Below are positions 60,901 to 64,000 of a stretch of DNA of 64,000 bases, one piece after another. The stretch comes from Glycine soja (lineage: Eukaryota > Streptophyta > Magnoliopsida > Fabales > Fabaceae), in assembly GCF_004193775.1 (NCBI RefSeq), contig NC_041002.1, forward strand, positions 10,700,485 through 10,764,484. The letters are read 5' to 3'. The notes below the pieces were generated by a model that saw only the letters and a list, made by a program, of their open reading frames with translations, was not told the origin of the DNA and searched no databases. The position numbers were made by a program, and so were the translations under genes. How positions within the stretch are numbered: position 1 is the stretch's first letter; each line of letters opens with the position of its first letter.

Positions 60901-63603
60901 CTTTACCTCATAAAGAAAGTAAGAGGTATGTGTACTTCCTGAAACATGGTTAGTCCTATCTGACTCTATAAAATCAATCTCAAGAGGTAAAACACCACCA
61001 CCAGGCATGCAATCAATATCACTCTCAGATTCACTCTCAGCATCAAATTCAGACATATGATCAAGTACAATTTCAGACTCAATGCTTGAAGAGTGAGAGG
61101 CATGCAGATTAGAATAAAGATCAGTCATGTATTCATCAACAACATGGTCAATTATTTCAGCACGAAATACAGAAAGATCTTCAGATGGGTATTTCATAGC
61201 ATCCAGAATATTAAAATGAACAGTTATGTCACCAAATTCCATAGACAGTGTGCCTACATAAACATCTATCTTAGTTCTAGCAGTTTTCATAAAGGGTCTG
61301 CCTAGAATGATGGGAACTGATCCTTGAGAAAATCCATCTTCCATATTCAAAATATAAAAATCAACAGGGAAAATCAGTTCACCAACTCTAACTAAGACAT
61401 CTTCTATGAAACCAACAGGGTAGGCAACACTTCTATTAGCTAAATGAATTACCACATCAGTTGACTGCAAGGGGCCTAGAGATAGAGAATTAAAAATAGA
61501 CAGAGGCATAACACTAACAGAAGCTCCTAAATCTAGCATGGCATTGTCAAACTTACTATTCCCTATGATACAAGGTATGCTGAATGTACCTGGATCTTTG
61601 CATTTTTCAGGAATTTGAGGAACAGATTTACCAATGAATGCGGAGACATTTCTGCCCATGCTAATTCGTTCACTTCCTTTAAGCTTCCGCTTATTAGTGC
61701 ATAGCTCCTTCAAGAATTTGGCATATCTTGGAATTTGCTTTATTGCATCCAACAGAGGTATGTTTACCTCTACTTTTCTAAACGTTTTCAAGATCTCTTT
61801 CTCTGCCTCTTCCATTTTTTTGTTGGAAACTGCTCTTGGAGGGAATGGAAGAGGGGGAATGTGCTGCTTCTGCAAATCAGAATTACCTGTGGAAGAAGAT
61901 TCACCTGCACAGAAATTGTTAGGTAAATTTTTGTCATCACCCTTTTCTGGAATAGAGTGAAGTTTGGCAGGTTCATTTGCAGATGAGGAAGGTGCTACGG
62001 GTTGAGGTCCTTGACACTGCTTTCCCGACCTCAATGAAATGACACTGACATTTTTGGGATTTTGGGCAGCTTGAGAAGGCAGCTTGTCAGAATTCTGGGA
62101 CTGTTGTTGATTCAATTGGGTAGCTAATTGTCCCATCTGATTGGTTAAGCTCTGAATGGAGGCTCTGGTCTCTTGCTGAAACTGCATGTTCTGCATAGTC
62201 ATTTGCCTCACAAGTTCTTCGAGGGAAGGTTGTGGAGGGGCCTCAACTGTTGGTTGTTTCTGGGGTTGTTGTTGTTGTTGGATTGGTGGAGGAATGTATG
62301 GTCTGCTTGGGCCAACAGCATTTTGGAAGGAAGGAGCAGGCTGCTGTTGTTGTTGCTGAGGGCTGGACCATCTGAGGTTAGGGTGATTCCTCCATCCAGG
62401 GTTGTATCTGTTGCTGGAAAGGTCATAATTGTTCTGCTGTGGTTGATTTTGCTGCTGAGGTTGAGGAGGTCTATTGTAAATATTTGCAGCATAAGCTTCA
62501 GGCTGCTCAATTGCTCCAGGTTGCTGCATGGAAGGGCAAAGGTCTGTATGGTGGTCAGCAGAGGAGCACAAACCATAAACCCTTGCAACAGGTACATATT
62601 TCTGATTCAAGGCCAGCTGGGTTACCAAGTTAACCAATGCATCCAGTTTGCCTTCAAGCTTCTTAGTTTCAGATGATGCAGATGGGTTTGTAGCTACCTC
62701 ATGCACTCCTCTAATGACTATGGCATCATTTCTGGCGCTAAACTGCTGGGAGTTGGAAGCCATCTTCTCAATTAAATTTCTGGCTTCAGCAGGAGTCATG
62801 TCTCCAAGGGCTCCACCACTGGCAGCATCTATCATACTTCTCTCCATATTACTGAGTCCTTCATAAAAATATTGGAGAAGAAGCTGTTCTGAAATCTGAT
62901 GGTGGGGGCAACTGGCACATAGTTTCTTAAATCTCTCCCAGTACTCATACAGGCTCTCTCCACTGAGTTGTCTAATACCTGAGATATCCTTCCTGATGGC
63001 TGTGGTCCTGGAAGCAGGGAAAATTTTTTCTAAGAATACTCTCTTAAGGTCATCCCAACTCGTGATGGACCTTGGAGCAAGGTAATACAGCCAGCCCTTT
63101 GCCACTCCCTCTAATGAATGAGGAAAAGCCTTCAGAAATATGTGATCCTCTTGGACATCTGGGGGTTTCATGGTGGAGCGGACAATGTGAAATTCTTTCA
63201 AATGTTTGTGCGGGTCTTCACCTGCAAGGCCATGAAACTTTGGAAGCAAATGAATCAGTCCAGTTTTAAGAACATATGGGACATCCTCATCAGGGTATTG
63301 GATGCACAAGTTTTCGTAGGTGAAATCAGGTGCAGCCATTTCCCTTAGAGTCCTCTCATGGGGTGGAGGTTGTGCCATGTTCTCAAAATGTGCAAAATCA
63401 GAATGCTCAGAATCAGAATGCTCAAAATTATAATGCTCAAGATCAGGATGTTCAAAATCACCAATAACAGAATGCACAGATTCACCAGTAATGGAATGCT
63501 CAGAATGATCAAAAGGTATAAAATGATGCCTAACTAATCTATGAAATGTCCTATCTATCTCAGGATCAAAGGGTTGTAAGTCAGATGGATTGCCTCTAGT
63601 CAT
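57928..63603 (-). pseudogene. Athila gag-pol polyprotein, two stop codons
   Basis: The frame starts MTRGNPSDLQPFDPEIDR at 63603. An acidic His/Glu-rich repeat lies at residues 30-75, gag at about 100-330 (GWLYYLAPRSITSWDDLKR), and a knuckle region near 345 reads VYGLCSSADHHTDLCPS with the first Cys replaced by Tyr. Then comes a Gln/Pro-rich stretch (380-500). The protease motif is MLDLGASVSVMP (about 686). Reverse transcriptase includes VCIDYRRLNQ and FMDDFTVYG (about 1164); RNase H follows (MCDASNYALGAVLAQ). A TAA at 59578 interrupts RNase H. Integrase has [14 protein letters not shown], a second stop at 58969, [23 protein letters not shown] and GQAEISNRE (HHCC and DDE residues kept). The ORF ends at 57928. 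Confidence 0.9.
63385..63515 (-). repeat. Short tandem repeats in Athila gag N-terminus
   Basis: About seven units of TCTGAGCATT/TTTGAGCAT type give repeated EHSD, EHPD and EHYN steps in the protein. The stretch is in frame and acidic. Confidence 0.7.
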
Positions 63604-64000
63604 ACACTACATTCAGCATGCACACAACTAGTTGCCTTGTCATGTAAATAAAGGTGTAGGTTTGAACTACAGCTACCCTCAAATGATATCCAAATGACTT
63701 GAAATTTTGTGAGCAACCTTATAAAATGATGAGAAGATAGCACACAAAATTTCAGACAAAAATTCAAAGTCTAACTATGAAAGCTAAAAATGGTAAGTTA
63801 AGAAAAATAAGTGAATAAAACTTGAAAAATAAAAAACTTTTGACAGAATCTCTTTTTTTGGACGATGGAGACCTCAGCCGGCCTATGGCTGGGCTGCCAC
63901 GGCGTAGGAAATTTTTTTCTACCCCAAATGCATATATAATAATTGCGATTCTGATAACCGGAGCAAAAGTTATGGCCGTTTGAAGTTTTGACAAACACAA
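63604..64000 (-). other. Athila 5' leader
   Basis: Non-coding sequence upstream of the gag-pol start. No primer-binding site is inside the window. Confidence 0.6.

Larger units (their letters stand above)
55245..64000 (-). mobile_element. Athila-type Ty3-gypsy element, 3' LTR and gag-pol
   Basis: Minus-strand element whose 3' LTR is at 55245-56416, with gag-pol at 57928-63603 and part of the leader at 63604-64000. The 5' LTR lies beyond the window. Between pol and the LTR is about 1.5 kb without an envelope-like ORF. Three polypurine-like runs on the minus strand (near 57790, 57190 and 56425, each of the form TATGGGGGG or TGTGGGGGG) recall the multiple purine tracts of Athila-type elements. 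Only two stop codons interrupt pol, so this copy is young compared with the others here. Confidence 0.85.

Noticed and set aside
62173..62676. Long plus-strand open frame opposite the Athila gag
   Set aside because: Its Leu/Trp-rich sequence is the shadow of the Gln/Pro-rich gag stretch on the other strand; no domain and no promoter context.

Overview
The window reads as plant nuclear DNA, most likely soybean (Glycine) or a close legume. The reasons are AT-rich intergenic sequence, plant-type introns, an Ogre-like Ty3 element with a tRNA-Arg-type primer site, a SIRE-like copia element, CACTA elements with soybean-style subterminal repeats, and plant mobile domain (PMD) and MULE sequences. All names come from reading translated sequence; no database search was run.

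One intact host gene is visible: a seven-exon, minus-strand BIM2-like bHLH gene (28566-33611). The other host sequences are broken. They are an RGTA gene (Rab geranylgeranyltransferase alpha with LRR tail) scattered over 8076-26680 (+), a PPR fragment (51361-51851), a glycerol kinase fragment (52099-52967) and a frameshifted small membrane-protein gene (54649-55126, minus).

Layout. 1-3119: 5' end of an Ogre-like Ty3 element (minus), inserted into a MULE. 3120-7340: degenerate MULE with a SWIM/OTU transposase gene (+) converging on a PMD gene (minus). 7340-8010: LINE RNase H remnant. 8076-26680: RGTA pseudogene, one exon of which is split by a four-level nest. A 14.1-kb CACTA element (10404-24525, TSD TTG) contains a hAT element (11532-20566, TSD GGTCCAAC). 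The hAT contains a complete SIRE-like copia element (12135-19913, TSD GATAG). The CACTA also carries fragments of two host genes, an autoinhibited Ca2+-ATPase and COG6. 36650-40141: second MULE of the same SWIM/OTU plus PMD type, with its catalytic core deleted, cut at 40142 by an LTR-like sequence. 43556-50760: second CACTA with TNP2-type and TNPA/Ulp1-type genes (minus). 55245-64000: most of an Athila-type Ty3 element (minus) with nearly open gag-pol, running off the right edge.

The most informative structure is the CACTA > hAT > copia nest with matching target-site duplications at each level. Removing the CACTA in silico, leaving one TTG, re-joins an RGTA exon in frame across the insertion point. 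The second is the capture of COG6 and Ca2+-ATPase exons by this CACTA; the COG6 part keeps its splice sites and an open reading frame over five exons. Both DNA-transposon superfamilies that retain transposase coding also carry cysteine-protease domains (OTU in the MULEs, Ulp1 in the second CACTA).
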